Program-made: the position numbers and the translations under genes
Assembly: GCF_027706745.1 (NCBI RefSeq)
Contig: NZ_JAQFWP010000011.1
Span: 1-64,000, forward strand
Length of the DNA: 64,000 nucleotides
Origin: Nocardiopsis suaedae
Lineage (GTDB): Bacteria > Actinomycetota > Actinomycetes > Streptosporangiales > Streptosporangiaceae
Reading direction: 5' to 3'
The notes under the pieces: generated by a model
Database searches by the model: none
Told to the model about the DNA's origin: nothing
What the model saw: only the letters and a program-made list of their open reading frames with translations
Shown: piece by piece, positions 29,305 through 37,630 of the stretch
How the letters are laid out: each line of letters opens with the position of its first letter
Numbering within the stretch: position 1 is the stretch's first letter

Positions 29305-30113
29305 GGCGCCCGGCCGGGGTCCGGCAGGCGGCCGAGGAGCGCCGTCGCGTCGTCGTGGCGCTTGCCCCGCGGCGGCGCGGCCCGCACCTCCTCGTTCCGC
29401 ACCCAGGAGACGAGCGCCCCGGGGCCCACGTCCTCCAGGCACTTCCACACCCGGTCCCACCCGTGGCCGAACCGCTCGGCCAGCCGGGTGCACCCGTCGG
29501 TGAGCAGGGCGAACCGGCGGTCCGGGGAGCCGTCCGGCGCCGCAGGGAACGGGCGCACCCCGGTCAGCGCCTCGCGGGCGGCCTCCGGCCGGGAGCCCGC
29601 CACCCAGAACCCGCCCGGAGCGTTGCGCATGGCGCGCACCAGGGCCGGGCTGTAGGGGCGCCCGCCGGGCAGCCGGTCGAGCCGGTCGTCGGTGAGCACC
29701 TCCGGCGGGCCGCCGGGCACCGGCAGCAGCACCGCCGAATCGGCCAGCACCAGGTACTCCAGGCCGCCGGGGGCGGCGCGCACCGCCGCGACCGTCGTCG
29801 CCGGGGCGTCGGGGTGGTCGGGGTCGCATCCGGGGCCGTGTGCGGCGCGCGTGCGGACGGTCGCCTCCTCCAGCGCGGAGGCGAGCGGGAGCCGCCGGGC
29901 GCCTTCGCCCGGTACGCCGTCCAGCAGCGCCGCCAGCTCGGCGGCCAGGCGCCGCACCGTCCAATGCACGCCGTGCCCGCACGCCTCCTCGGCCCCCTGC
30001 GGGGCGGTCGCGCCGTCCAGCACGAACGCCCAGCCGTCGCCGGAGGCGGCCACGTCCTCGTTGAACGCGCCCTCTCCCGGCCGTGACGCCCACGCGATGT
30101 CCACGCGCGGCAC
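29205..30113 (-). CDS. PP2C-like protein phosphatase domain protein
   Basis: 302 residues from a GTG at 30113. Weak but ordered PP2C motifs are visible: GEGAFNEDVAA (in place of RxxNED), FVLDGAT, LTDGCTRL and a terminal RHDDATALL with the late metal-binding Asp. Actinobacteria carry many such PPM proteins without partner kinases nearby. The last 33 codons run antisense through the end of the preceding gene and lack the domain's bias, so the functional part ends near residue 270. Confidence 0.68.
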   Translation of the reverse strand: MPRVDIAWASRPGEGAFNEDVAASGDGWAFVLDGATAPQGAEEACGHGVHWTVRRLAAELAALLDGVPGEGARRLPLASALEEATVRTRAAHGPGCDPDHPDAPATTVAAVRAAPGGLEYLVLADSAVLLPVPGGPPEVLTDDRLDRLPGGRPYSPALVRAMRNAPGGFWVAGSRPEAAREALTGVRPFPAAPDGSPDRRFALLTDGCTRLAERFGHGWDRVWKCLEDVGPGALVSWVRNEEVRAAPPRGKRHDDATALLGRLPDPGRAPQARSASPFSPEATSWAKSTARSPFSSTGSSSP

Positions 30114-30114
30114 T

Positions 30115-31746
30115 CTACGCGCGCGGAGAGGGCGGCGGGATCAGCTTCCCGGGGTTCATCACGCCCTCGGGGTCCAGCCGGTCCTTGACGGCCCGCAGCA
30201 CCTCGGCGCCCAAGGGGCCGATCTCCTTCTCCATCCACGGCAGGTGGTCGGTGCCCACGGCGTGGTGGTGGCTGATGGTGCCGCCGCCGTCCGCGATCGC
30301 GTCCCCCGCAGCGCGCTTGGCGCGCTCCCACCGTGTCAGCGGGTCGTCCCCGGCGGCGGTGACCACGGTGAAGTACAGGGAGGCGCCCTCGGGATAGGTG
30401 TGCGAGATGTGGCACAGCACCACGGCGTCGCCCTCCGGCCCCTTGAGGGCCTGGGAGACCGCCCCTGACACCGACCGGTAGAGGGGGAGCAGGTCCGCCC
30501 ACGTGGCGGCGGTCTCCAGGGTCTCGGCGAGCACCCCCGCGGACAGCAGGGTGTCGCGCAGGTAGGGGGCGTGGAAGCGGGAGCCCCGCCAGTCGGCGAC
30601 CGGCTCCGGCCCCAGCGGCGTGCCGCCCGCCTCGGCCAGCGCGCGTGCGCACGCCGCCCGCCGGGCCTCCACGTCGTCCTCCGCGCCGTCGAAGCCCACC
30701 ACCGCGAGGCAGCCGGGGGCGGCCTCCTTGCCGGAGAGCGCGGCGTTCACGAACGTCTCGGTCTCGTCGGACAGCCGGGCCGTGGTCGGGCGCAGCGGCG
30801 ACCGGGCCAGCGCGCGCAGCGCGGCCGCGCCCTCGGTGAAGGAGGGGAACGCCCACGCCTCGTCGAGGTGCGCCGCCGGGAGCGGCCGCACGCGCACCGT
30901 CACCTCGGTGATCACACCGAAGGCCCCCTCCGACCCCAGCAGGAGCTGCCGCAGGTCCGGCCCGGCGGCGGAGGCGGGGGCGCGCCCGGCCTCCAGGGTG
31001 CCGCGCGGGGTGGCGGCCTTGAGCGCGAGCACCATGGCGTCGAAGCGGCCGTAGCCCGAGGAGGCCTGGCCGCTGGAGCGGGTCGCCGCGTAGCCGCCGA
31101 TGGTGGCGTACTCGTAGCTCTGCGGAAGGTGGCCCAGGGTGTAGCCGTGCGCGCCGAGCAGCTCCTCGGCCTCAGGGGTGCGCAGCCCGGCCTGCAGGAC
31201 GGCGGTTCCCGACTCGGGGTCCAGGCGCACGAGCCGGTCCATCTCCCTCAGGTCCAGCGCGACGACGGCGGAGAACGGGCCGCGCAGCGGGTCGACCCCG
31301 CCGACCACGCTGGTGCCGCCGCCGAACGGCACCACCGCGACCCGGTGCCGGGAGCAGGCGGCGAGCACCGCCTCCACCTCCTCGTGCGCTGCGGGCAGCA
31401 CGACGGCGTCGGGGGCGCGCACGTCCCGGCCGGCGCGCATGCGCAGCAGGTCCGGGGTGGACTTCCCGGCGCCGTGATGCAGCCGTGCGGCGCGGTCGTC
31501 GCGCACCCGCCCGGCGTCGCCGCCGACGGCGGCCACCAGGTCGGCGCGGGCGGGGCCGGGCAGCGCCGGGTCCGGCAGGCGCACCGTGTCCTCGGGCGCG
31601 GGCGGCAGGTCGCGCAGCTCGGCGCCGAGGGTCTGGGCGATCAGGGCGCGCACGTTCGGGTCGAGGGGCGCGGCGCGGTCCGGGTCGCCCCAGGCGTACC
31701 AGGACATCGCGCCGGTGCGGGCGGCGGGACGCTGCTGCATGCTCAT
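30115..31746 (-). CDS. FAD-binding oxidase, alkyl-DHAP synthase-like
   Basis: About 543 residues. The PCMH-type FAD domain carries VVPFGGGTSVVGGV and GYAATRSSGQASSGYGRFDAMV; the C-terminal cap ends SHHHAVGTDHLPWM...LDPEGVMNPGKL. The His triplet and this C-terminus are those of alkyldihydroxyacetonephosphate synthase (AGPS)-like flavoproteins. The same trio (flavoprotein divergent from tetR-glpD) exists in mycobacteria as Rv2251/Rv2250c/Rv2249c, as I recall it. Start 31746 (or the ATG at 31740) leaves only 17 bp to the divergent tetR. The true substrate is unproven; ether-lipid synthesis is inference. Confidence 0.8.
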   Translation of the reverse strand: MSMQQRPAARTGAMSWYAWGDPDRAAPLDPNVRALIAQTLGAELRDLPPAPEDTVRLPDPALPGPARADLVAAVGGDAGRVRDDRAARLHHGAGKSTPDLLRMRAGRDVRAPDAVVLPAAHEEVEAVLAACSRHRVAVVPFGGGTSVVGGVDPLRGPFSAVVALDLREMDRLVRLDPESGTAVLQAGLRTPEAEELLGAHGYTLGHLPQSYEYATIGGYAATRSSGQASSGYGRFDAMVLALKAATPRGTLEAGRAPASAAGPDLRQLLLGSEGAFGVITEVTVRVRPLPAAHLDEAWAFPSFTEGAAALRALARSPLRPTTARLSDETETFVNAALSGKEAAPGCLAVVGFDGAEDDVEARRAACARALAEAGGTPLGPEPVADWRGSRFHAPYLRDTLLSAGVLAETLETAATWADLLPLYRSVSGAVSQALKGPEGDAVVLCHISHTYPEGASLYFTVVTAAGDDPLTRWERAKRAAGDAIADGGGTISHHHAVGTDHLPWMEKEIGPLGAEVLRAVKDRLDPEGVMNPGKLIPPPSPRA

Positions 31747-31763
31747 GGCGTACAGTTTTACAC

Positions 31764-32390
31764 ATGACGTCAAGACGTAACGTTGAGGACGCGGTCCTGG
31801 ACGCCGCCCGCGCCTGCGTCGAGGCCTTCGGCATCCGCCGCACCACACTGACCGACGTGGCCCGCAGGGCGGGGGTGAGCCGTCCGACCGTCTACCGCCG
31901 CTGGCCGGACGTCACCGCCCTCGTGGCCGACCTGCTCACGCGCGAGCTGCTGGCGCTGCTCGACCGGGCCGACGACACCGGCGGTGCGGCGGGCGACGGC
32001 GCGGGGTCCGGCGGCGCCGCGGCCGCGCGCACCGCGCGGGAGCGGCTGACCGCCCAGGCCGAGGGGCTGATGCGGGAGGCGCTGCGCCACCCCCTGTTCA
32101 CCCGGATCATCGACCACGAGCCCGAGACCATGGCCGTCTACGCCTTCCAGCGCCTGGGCACCAGCCAGTTCGCCGCGCTGGACCTGCTCCGCTCCGGCAT
32201 CGAGGACGGGCAGGCCGACGGGTCGGTCCGGCCGGGCGACACCGAGGGGATGGCGCGCATCGTGCTGCTGTCCGTGCAGTCGCTGATGACCTCGCGGCGC
32301 CTCACCGAGGACGTGCTCGACGAGGACGCCCTCGTCGCGGAGGCGCGCAGGCTCCTCGACGGCTACCTGGCACCGGAGGAGGGGCGATGA
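31764..32390 (+). CDS. TetR family regulator
   Basis: 208 residues. The N-terminal HTH is clear (FGIRRTTLTDVARRAGVSRPTVYRRWPDV, about residues 22-50); the ligand domain is all-helical. The ATG at 31764 has no ribosome site and lies 17 bp from the divergent flavoprotein start, so the mRNA may be leaderless. It overlaps glpD by ATGA, making regulator and dehydrogenase one transcript. Likely targets are its own promoter and the flavoprotein promoter in the shared gap, where TGACGTCA (31765-31772) is a small palindrome over the start codon. Confidence 0.85.
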   Translation: MTSRRNVEDAVLDAARACVEAFGIRRTTLTDVARRAGVSRPTVYRRWPDVTALVADLLTRELLALLDRADDTGGAAGDGAGSGGAAAARTARERLTAQAEGLMREALRHPLFTRIIDHEPETMAVYAFQRLGTSQFAALDLLRSGIEDGQADGSVRPGDTEGMARIVLLSVQSLMTSRRLTEDVLDEDALVAEARRLLDGYLAPEEGR

Positions 32391-33961
32391 GCACGGTCCT
32401 GGACGCGGCGCGCCGCGAGGCCGACCTCGACGCCCTGGCCGACGGGGGCGCCGTGGACGTGCTCGTGGTCGGCGCCGGGGTGACGGGCGCGGGGACCGCG
32501 CTCGACGCGGCGGCGCGCGGGCTGAAGGTCGCCCTCGTGGAGCGCGGGGACCTGGCGCACGGCACCAGCCGCTGGAGCTCCAAGCTCGTCCACGGCGGGC
32601 TGCGCTACCTCGCCCAGGGGCAGGTGGGCGTGGCCATGGAGAGCGCGCGCGAGCGCGGGGTCCTGCTGGAGACCACCGCCCCGCACCTGGTGCGGACGCT
32701 GCCCATGGTGCTGCCGCTGCACGAGGCCGTGGACACCGCGCACGCCGTCGCCGCCCGTGCGGGGATGGCCGTCGGCGACCTGCTGCGCGTCGCCGCCGGG
32801 ACCGGCCGCCGGGCGCTGCCGCGCTCGCGCGGGCTCACGGCGGAGCAGACCCTGCGGCTGCTGCCGGGGGTGCGCGCCGAGGGGCTGCGCGGGGGAGTGC
32901 TGTCCTTCGACGGGCAGCTGACCGACGACGCGCGCCTGGTCGTGGCCCTGGCGCGCACCGCCGCCGGGTTCGGGGCGCGGGTGGTCACCCGGTGCGCGGC
33001 CGAGCGCCTGGGCGGCGACGGTGCGGTGCTGCGCGACCTGCGGTCGGGGCGGAGGATCGAGGTGCGGGCGCGCGCGGTCGTCAACGCGGCGGGCGTCTAC
33101 GCGGGGGAGCTGGTCCCGGACGTGCGGATGCGGCCGAGCAGGGGCACGCACATCGTCCTGGGGGCGGAGGCGGTGGGGCGGCCGAAGGCGGCGCTGATGG
33201 TGCCGGTGCCGGGGACCGCCAACCGGTTCGTGTTCGCGCTGCCCCAGGCGGACGGGCGGGTGTTCGCCGGGCTGACCGACGAACCCGTCGACGGCCCGCT
33301 GCCCGAGGTCCCGGAGGCGCCGGAGGAGGACGTCGCGTTCCTGCTGGAGGTGCTGAACCGGGCGCTGGGGACGGCGCTGGAGCGGTCGGACGTGGCGGGG
33401 GCGTACGCGGGCCTGCGCCCGCTGCTGGAGGGCAGCGGGGGCGGCGCCAGCGCCGACCTGTCCCGGCGGCACGCGGTGCTCCGGTCGGCGGACGGCGTGC
33501 TGACGGTGGTCGGCGGGAAGCTGACGACGTACCGCAGGATGGCCGAGGACGCCGTGGACGCCGCGGTGGAGTCGGCGGGCCTGAGGGCGGGGGCGTGCAG
33601 GACGCGTGCGCTGCCGGTGGTCGGGGCGGCGCCGTGGGGGGAGCTGGACGCGGTCGACGCCCCGAGGAGGCTGATCGCCCGGTACGGCACGGAGGCCCCG
33701 GCGGTGGCGGCGATGGCGGAGGGCGACCCCGAGCTGTTGCGCCCGGTGGCGGCGGGAGTGACCCCGGCGGAGATGCGCTTCGCGGCGACGGTGGAGGGGG
33801 CGTTGGAGACGGAGGACATCCTGGAACGGCGGACGAGGCTGGGGTTGGTGGCGGAGGACCGCGAGGCGGGCCTCCCGGCGGCGGAAGAGGCGATCGAGTG
33901 GGCGAGGGGCGGGGGTGCCGGGTCGGCGGTCATAGCCGCGATGCGGAAGGAGGAGGCGTAA
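32387..33961 (+). CDS. glpD: glycerol-3-phosphate dehydrogenase, FAD-dependent
   Basis: 524 residues. The FAD loop VVGAGVTGAG (28-37) is followed by HGTSRWSSKLVHGGLRYL, the GlpD signature, and by a C-terminal cap (GGKLTTYRRMAEDA). It oxidises glycerol-3-phosphate to dihydroxyacetone phosphate at the membrane, passing electrons to quinone. Coupled by ATGA to tetR. The product DHAP is the precursor used by acyl/alkyl-DHAP enzymes, which ties it to the divergent flavoprotein. The CRISPR array begins only 49 bp past its stop. Confidence 0.9.
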   Translation: MSTVLDAARREADLDALADGGAVDVLVVGAGVTGAGTALDAAARGLKVALVERGDLAHGTSRWSSKLVHGGLRYLAQGQVGVAMESARERGVLLETTAPHLVRTLPMVLPLHEAVDTAHAVAARAGMAVGDLLRVAAGTGRRALPRSRGLTAEQTLRLLPGVRAEGLRGGVLSFDGQLTDDARLVVALARTAAGFGARVVTRCAAERLGGDGAVLRDLRSGRRIEVRARAVVNAAGVYAGELVPDVRMRPSRGTHIVLGAEAVGRPKAALMVPVPGTANRFVFALPQADGRVFAGLTDEPVDGPLPEVPEAPEEDVAFLLEVLNRALGTALERSDVAGAYAGLRPLLEGSGGGASADLSRRHAVLRSADGVLTVVGGKLTTYRRMAEDAVDAAVESAGLRAGACRTRALPVVGAAPWGELDAVDAPRRLIARYGTEAPAVAAMAEGDPELLRPVAAGVTPAEMRFAATVEGALETEDILERRTRLGLVAEDREAGLPAAEEAIEWARGGGAGSAVIAAMRKEEA

Positions 33962-34010
33962 AGTTGCGTGAGTGGGGGTCTCGCCGCCCCAGAACCCCAG
34001 GTCAACGAGA

Positions 34011-34832
34011 GTGCTCCCCGCACGCGCGGGGATGGACCCCTTCAGGAGATCCGCCCTAAGGGCTACCAACCGTGCTCCCCGCACGCGCGGGGATGGACCC
34101 GCGGCGAAGAGCGGCTGGGTAGAGGAATCGGCGTGCTCCCCGCACGCGCGGGGATGGACCCCGACCCCACTCCACCGGCACACCCTTTCATTCGTGCTCC
34201 CCGCACGCGCGGGGATGGACCCCTCACACTTGCAGAGACTATTTTTCTCACTCTGTGCTCCCCGCACGCGCGGGGATGGACCCGCGGTCATGCTCCTTCT
34301 CGTGCCCGAGCTGGCGTGCTCCCCGCACGCGCGGGGATGGACCCCCCATCCACGTCGGCAAGCGGTTCCTGCTGCAGTGCTCCCCGCACGCGCGGGGATG
34401 GACCCACGCCCTCGCCGGACCGCATCGGCCGGAGCTGGTGCTCCCCGCACGCGCGGGGATGGACCCGGCAACCCTGAAGATCATGTTCGTAGTGTCGAGT
34501 GCTCCCCGCACGCGCGGGGATGGACCGCGATCGCGGCGACCCCGGCCACGATGGTGATGGTGCTCCCCGCACGCGCGGGGATGGACCCGGGTCGCAGCTG
34601 CGGCTCCAGCTCCGCGGGAAGTGCTCCCCGCACGCGCGGGGATGGACCCGTCGCCCCGCTGTCCGTGATCCCGAGCTGGGAGTGCTCCCCGCAGGCGCGG
34701 GGATGGACCCACCCCGAGGAAGAGGGGGGCTGAGGAGGCTCTGTGCTCCCCGCACGCGCGGGGATGGACCCCTCTACGGCTTCGGCCGTGAGGTGCTGGG
34801 GCTGTGCTCCCCGCACGCGCGGGGATGGACCC
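34011..34832 (+). CRISPR. type I-E-like CRISPR array, 14 repeats and 13 spacers, no cas genes
   Basis: Fourteen 29-bp repeats start every 61 bp from 34011 to 34804. The repeat begins GTGCTCCCCGCACG and ends CGGGGATGGACCC, with the CCCCGC/GCGGGG hairpin of subtype I-E. All 13 spacers are exactly 32 bp. Variants occur in repeat 9 (last base G, 34527) and repeat 12 (C to G at 34694). The orientation matches the E. coli I-E repeat, placing the leader on the glpD side, where only 49 bp of non-coding DNA exist. No cas1/2/3 or Cascade gene lies in the window. Targeting works only if Cas proteins are encoded elsewhere. Confidence 0.97.
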
Positions 34833-34863
34833 GCCCGGAGTCGAGGAGTGCCTCGGCGTCGGC

Positions 34864-34885
34864 CTGCTCCTCCCACGCAGTCGCC
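34864..34885 (+). repeat. degenerate terminal CRISPR repeat
   Basis: CTGCTCCTCCCACGCAGTCG at 34864 matches 14 of the first 20 repeat positions and lies one base short of the expected 61-bp spacing. It looks like a decayed fifteenth repeat at the leader-distal end, which supports the orientation given for the array. Confidence 0.5.
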
Positions 34886-35114
34886 TTCGGCCGCCTCTCA
34901 CCGGGTGGCCGAAGGGGGGCCACCACCCGGGCCGGAACGCCTCGGTGGGAAAGCTCCCACGCGTCACACCCGCCCCACGCGATCGTGTCCTTCCCGGTTG
35001 ACCGGCATTCCTGTCCGGAACAGGACATCGGCAGGGCTTTCGCCCTATTGACTCCTTAACGCCACCTCCGTAGGACGGGTGAGGACCGGAGGGAACGCGG
35101 GAGGGGAGCCGATC
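34886..35114. other. non-coding DNA between the CRISPR array and the esterase gene
   Basis: It contains an imperfect hairpin (CCGGGTGGCC at 34901-34910 pairing with GGCCACC-ACC-CGG at 34918-34930) that may terminate the array transcript. A somewhat less GC-rich stretch (34985-35060), ending CCTATTGACTCCTTAAC, probably holds the esterase promoter. Confidence 0.4.
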
Positions 35115-36641
35115 ATGCAGCCGGTGGTGGACACCGTCACCGGGCGGGTGCGGGGCGCCCTCGACGGTGGGGCCGCGGTCTTCCGCGGCATCCCCTACGC
35201 CGCGCCCCCGGTCGGTGACCTGCGCTTCCGGCCGCCGCGGCACCCCGCCCCCTGGGACGACGTCCGGGACGCCACCGCCCCCGGGCCCACCCCTCCCGCG
35301 CCGCCGCCGTCCGCCGACCCCGCCCTGCGCCCCCTCCTGCCCGACCGGCGGGTGCCCGGCGAGGGCTACCTCAACCTCGACATCTGGACCCCCGACCCGG
35401 GCGGCGGAGGGCTGCCCGTCATGGTGTGGATGCCCGGCGACGGGTTCCACCGGGGCTCCGGGGCGGGCGCCGGCCCCGGCTTCGGCCCCACCGCCGTCAC
35501 CGACGGGGCCGCCCTGGCCCGGGAGGGCGTGGTCGCCGTCGCGTTCCACCACCGGGCGGGCGCCGAGGGCTTCGCGCTGCTCGACGGCGGCACCCCCAAC
35601 GTCGGCCTGCTGGACCAGATCCACGCCCTGGAGTGGGTGCGGGACAACATCGAGCGGTTCGGCGGCGACCCCCGCAAGGTCACCCTCTTCGGCCACTCCT
35701 CCGGCGCCATGTCCGCGGTCACCCTGATGGGGGTGCCCCGCGCCCGCGGCCTGTTCCGGCGCGTCATCGCCCAGTCCGGCGCCGGGCACCACGCCAACCG
35801 GAGCGGGGACGCCCGGCGGGTCGCGGCCCAGCTGGCCCGCCGCGCGGGCGTGCGCTCCGCCTCCGCCGCCGCCCTGGCCCGCCTGCCCGTCGGGCGCCTG
35901 CTGGACGCCCAGGCCTCCATCGCCGACGAGTTCACCGGCGGTTCCGACCCGGCGGTGTGGGGGGAGCGGCTGTCCCACCCGGCGGCGCTGCCCTTCGCCC
36001 CGGTGGTCGACGGCGAGCTGATCACCCGCCGCCCGGTCGACGGCCTGCGGGCGGGGGACGGCGCCGAGGTGGACCTGCTCATCGGCACCGCGGCCGAGGA
36101 GTTCCGGCGCTACGCCGTCCCCGCGGGCCTGCACCGGTCCGGGGACGAGAAGGCGCTGACCGACGCGGTGGCGCGCCTCGGGCTGGAGGCCGAGGCGGCG
36201 ACGGTGTACGCCGCCGAGCACCCGGGCGGCCCGGGTGAGGCCCTCGCCGCGCTGCTGGGCGACGCGCTCTTCCGCATCCCGGCCTACCGGGTGCTGGAGG
36301 CCCGCTCCCGGGTGGGCGTGCGCGCCTACGGCTACGAGTTCGCCTGGCGCTCGCCCGGGTTCGGCGGGGAGCTGGGCGCCTGCCACGGGGTCGAGCTGCC
36401 GTTCCTGTTCGGCACCCTGCCCCGCGCCGAGGGCCTGGTCGGCGCCTCGCCGCCGGAGCGCCTGTCCCGCGAGATCCGCTCCGCCTGGGTGCGGTTCGCC
36501 CGCACGGGGGACCCGGGGTGGGCGCCGTGGAACCCGGCGAGCCGCCCGGTGTGGCGGTTCGCCGACCCGGAGTCGTCCCTGGCGGTGGACCCCGGGGCGC
36601 GGACCCGGCGGCTCTGGGACGCGGCCCCGGCGGCCCGCTAG
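35115..36641 (+). CDS. type B carboxylesterase
   Basis: 508 residues from the ATG at 35115 with GAGGGGAGC upstream. Typical entry FRGIPYAAPPVGDLRF; nucleophile elbow GHSSG (S195); catalytic His in CHGVELPFLFG; acid probably in the IGTAAEEFRR region. The oxyanion strand, normally HGGG, reads WMPGDGFHRGSG here, so activity or specificity may differ. No signal peptide, so cytosolic. It stands alone between the CRISPR array and the convergent ppa gene. Confidence 0.85.
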   Translation: MQPVVDTVTGRVRGALDGGAAVFRGIPYAAPPVGDLRFRPPRHPAPWDDVRDATAPGPTPPAPPPSADPALRPLLPDRRVPGEGYLNLDIWTPDPGGGGLPVMVWMPGDGFHRGSGAGAGPGFGPTAVTDGAALAREGVVAVAFHHRAGAEGFALLDGGTPNVGLLDQIHALEWVRDNIERFGGDPRKVTLFGHSSGAMSAVTLMGVPRARGLFRRVIAQSGAGHHANRSGDARRVAAQLARRAGVRSASAAALARLPVGRLLDAQASIADEFTGGSDPAVWGERLSHPAALPFAPVVDGELITRRPVDGLRAGDGAEVDLLIGTAAEEFRRYAVPAGLHRSGDEKALTDAVARLGLEAEAATVYAAEHPGGPGEALAALLGDALFRIPAYRVLEARSRVGVRAYGYEFAWRSPGFGGELGACHGVELPFLFGTLPRAEGLVGASPPERLSREIRSAWVRFARTGDPGWAPWNPASRPVWRFADPESSLAVDPGARTRRLWDAAPAAR

Positions 36642-37135
36642 CCCTGCGCCGCCCGCTCGGCCCCGGCCCGTTCGCGCGCGTCCTCGATGGCGGCGATCGC
36701 GGCGCTCCGGTTCTGCCAGCCGCGGACCTCCGAGCTCTTGCCCGGCTCCAGCAGCTTGTAGATCTCGAAGAAGTGGGTGACCTCGCGGCGCTGGAACTCG
36801 GGCAGGTCCTTCAGGTCGCGGATGTGCTCCAGGCGGGGGTCGCCCGCCGGCATGCACAGGACCTTGGCGTCCGGCCCCTTCTCATCGCGCATCCAGAACA
36901 CCGCCACCGGCCGCACCCGCACCAGGCACCCGGGGAACGACGGCTGCTCCAGCGGCACCATGGCGTCCAGCGGGTCACCGTCCTCGGCGAGCGTGCCGGG
37001 GAAGTAGCCGTAGTCGGCCGGGTACTGGGTCGAGGTGAACAGGGTGCGGTCCAGGCGGATCCGCCCCGACCGGTGGTCCATCTCGTACTTGTTCCGCGAC
37101 CCCTGCGGGATCTCCACGACCATGTCCAGGTGCAT
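36638..37135 (-). CDS. ppa: inorganic pyrophosphatase, family I
   Basis: 165 residues. The signature EDGDPLDAMV and the YPADYGYFPGT block are present, with the KYEMDH N-terminal motif. It hydrolyses PPi to 2 Pi in the cytosol, using Mg2+. A strong GGAAGGAG site precedes the ATG at 37135. The gene overlaps the convergent esterase end by four bases. Confidence 0.93.
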   Translation of the reverse strand: MHLDMVVEIPQGSRNKYEMDHRSGRIRLDRTLFTSTQYPADYGYFPGTLAEDGDPLDAMVPLEQPSFPGCLVRVRPVAVFWMRDEKGPDAKVLCMPAGDPRLEHIRDLKDLPEFQRREVTHFFEIYKLLEPGKSSEVRGWQNRSAAIAAIEDARERAGAERAAQG

Positions 37136-37318
37136 GCGCGCTCCTTCCGACCGTCGGGCGGCGCCCGGCGCCCGGGCTCCTACCCGCTTCCCGGCCGCCC
37201 GACCCTCCCCGGGGCCCCTTCGGCCCCTCCGGCCCCGCGGACGGAGGGGTGCATACTGTCCACACTGTGAAATGGCTAGCATTGCCCTGCTTTGGCGGTC
37301 CACGATCGAGGAGGCAGT

Positions 37319-37630
37319 GTGGCCGGTGCACACGACGACGCCGGGCGCCCGAGCGCGCCCCGGGAACCGATACGCCGACCGTGGGTGTGGATCGTGACCG
37401 CCGTGCTCCTCGTCGGCGGAGTGCCCTGGTACTGGCCGCCCGGGACCGTCCACCCCCTGGTCCTCGGCGTCCCCCTGTGGGCCCTGGTCAGCATGGCCTT
37501 CACCGTGGCCCTCGCCGCCCACCTCAGCCACGTGTGCCGCACCCAGTGGGCGATGGCCGATGACGGCGCGGACGGCGCCGGCGGCACCGGCGGCACCGGC
37601 GGTGCGGACCGGGCGGAGGGCGGCGCGTGA
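37319..37630 (+). CDS. small membrane protein of the DUF3311 type, symporter partner
   Basis: 103 residues from the GTG at 37319, which follows GAGGAGGCA. Two TM helices (about 28-50 and 58-80) with WYWPPGTVHPLVLGVPLWAL between them. Short DUF3311-like proteins typically precede sodium:solute symporters. It is joined to the next gene by a GTGA overlap. The C-terminus is a Gly/Ala/Asp-rich tail. Probably an accessory subunit; this is inferred from position. Confidence 0.72.
   Translation: MAGAHDDAGRPSAPREPIRRPWVWIVTAVLLVGGVPWYWPPGTVHPLVLGVPLWALVSMAFTVALAAHLSHVCRTQWAMADDGADGAGGTGGTGGADRAEGGA

Noticed and set aside
31764-31785. Extended TetR operator around TGACGTCA
   Set aside because: Only the central 8 bp are symmetrical; flanking bases do not match, so I do not claim an operator.
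34040-34803. Spacers matching the AICE or other parts of this window (self-targeting)
   Set aside because: No clear match was seen by eye; a proper alignment search would be needed to claim one.
33968-34876. Long open frames through the CRISPR region, on both strands, encoding repeated RTRGDGP- or SIPARAGST-like peptides
   Set aside because: They are translations of the 29-bp repeats at 61-bp spacing; no start site, no bias, and the DNA is fully explained as a CRISPR array.
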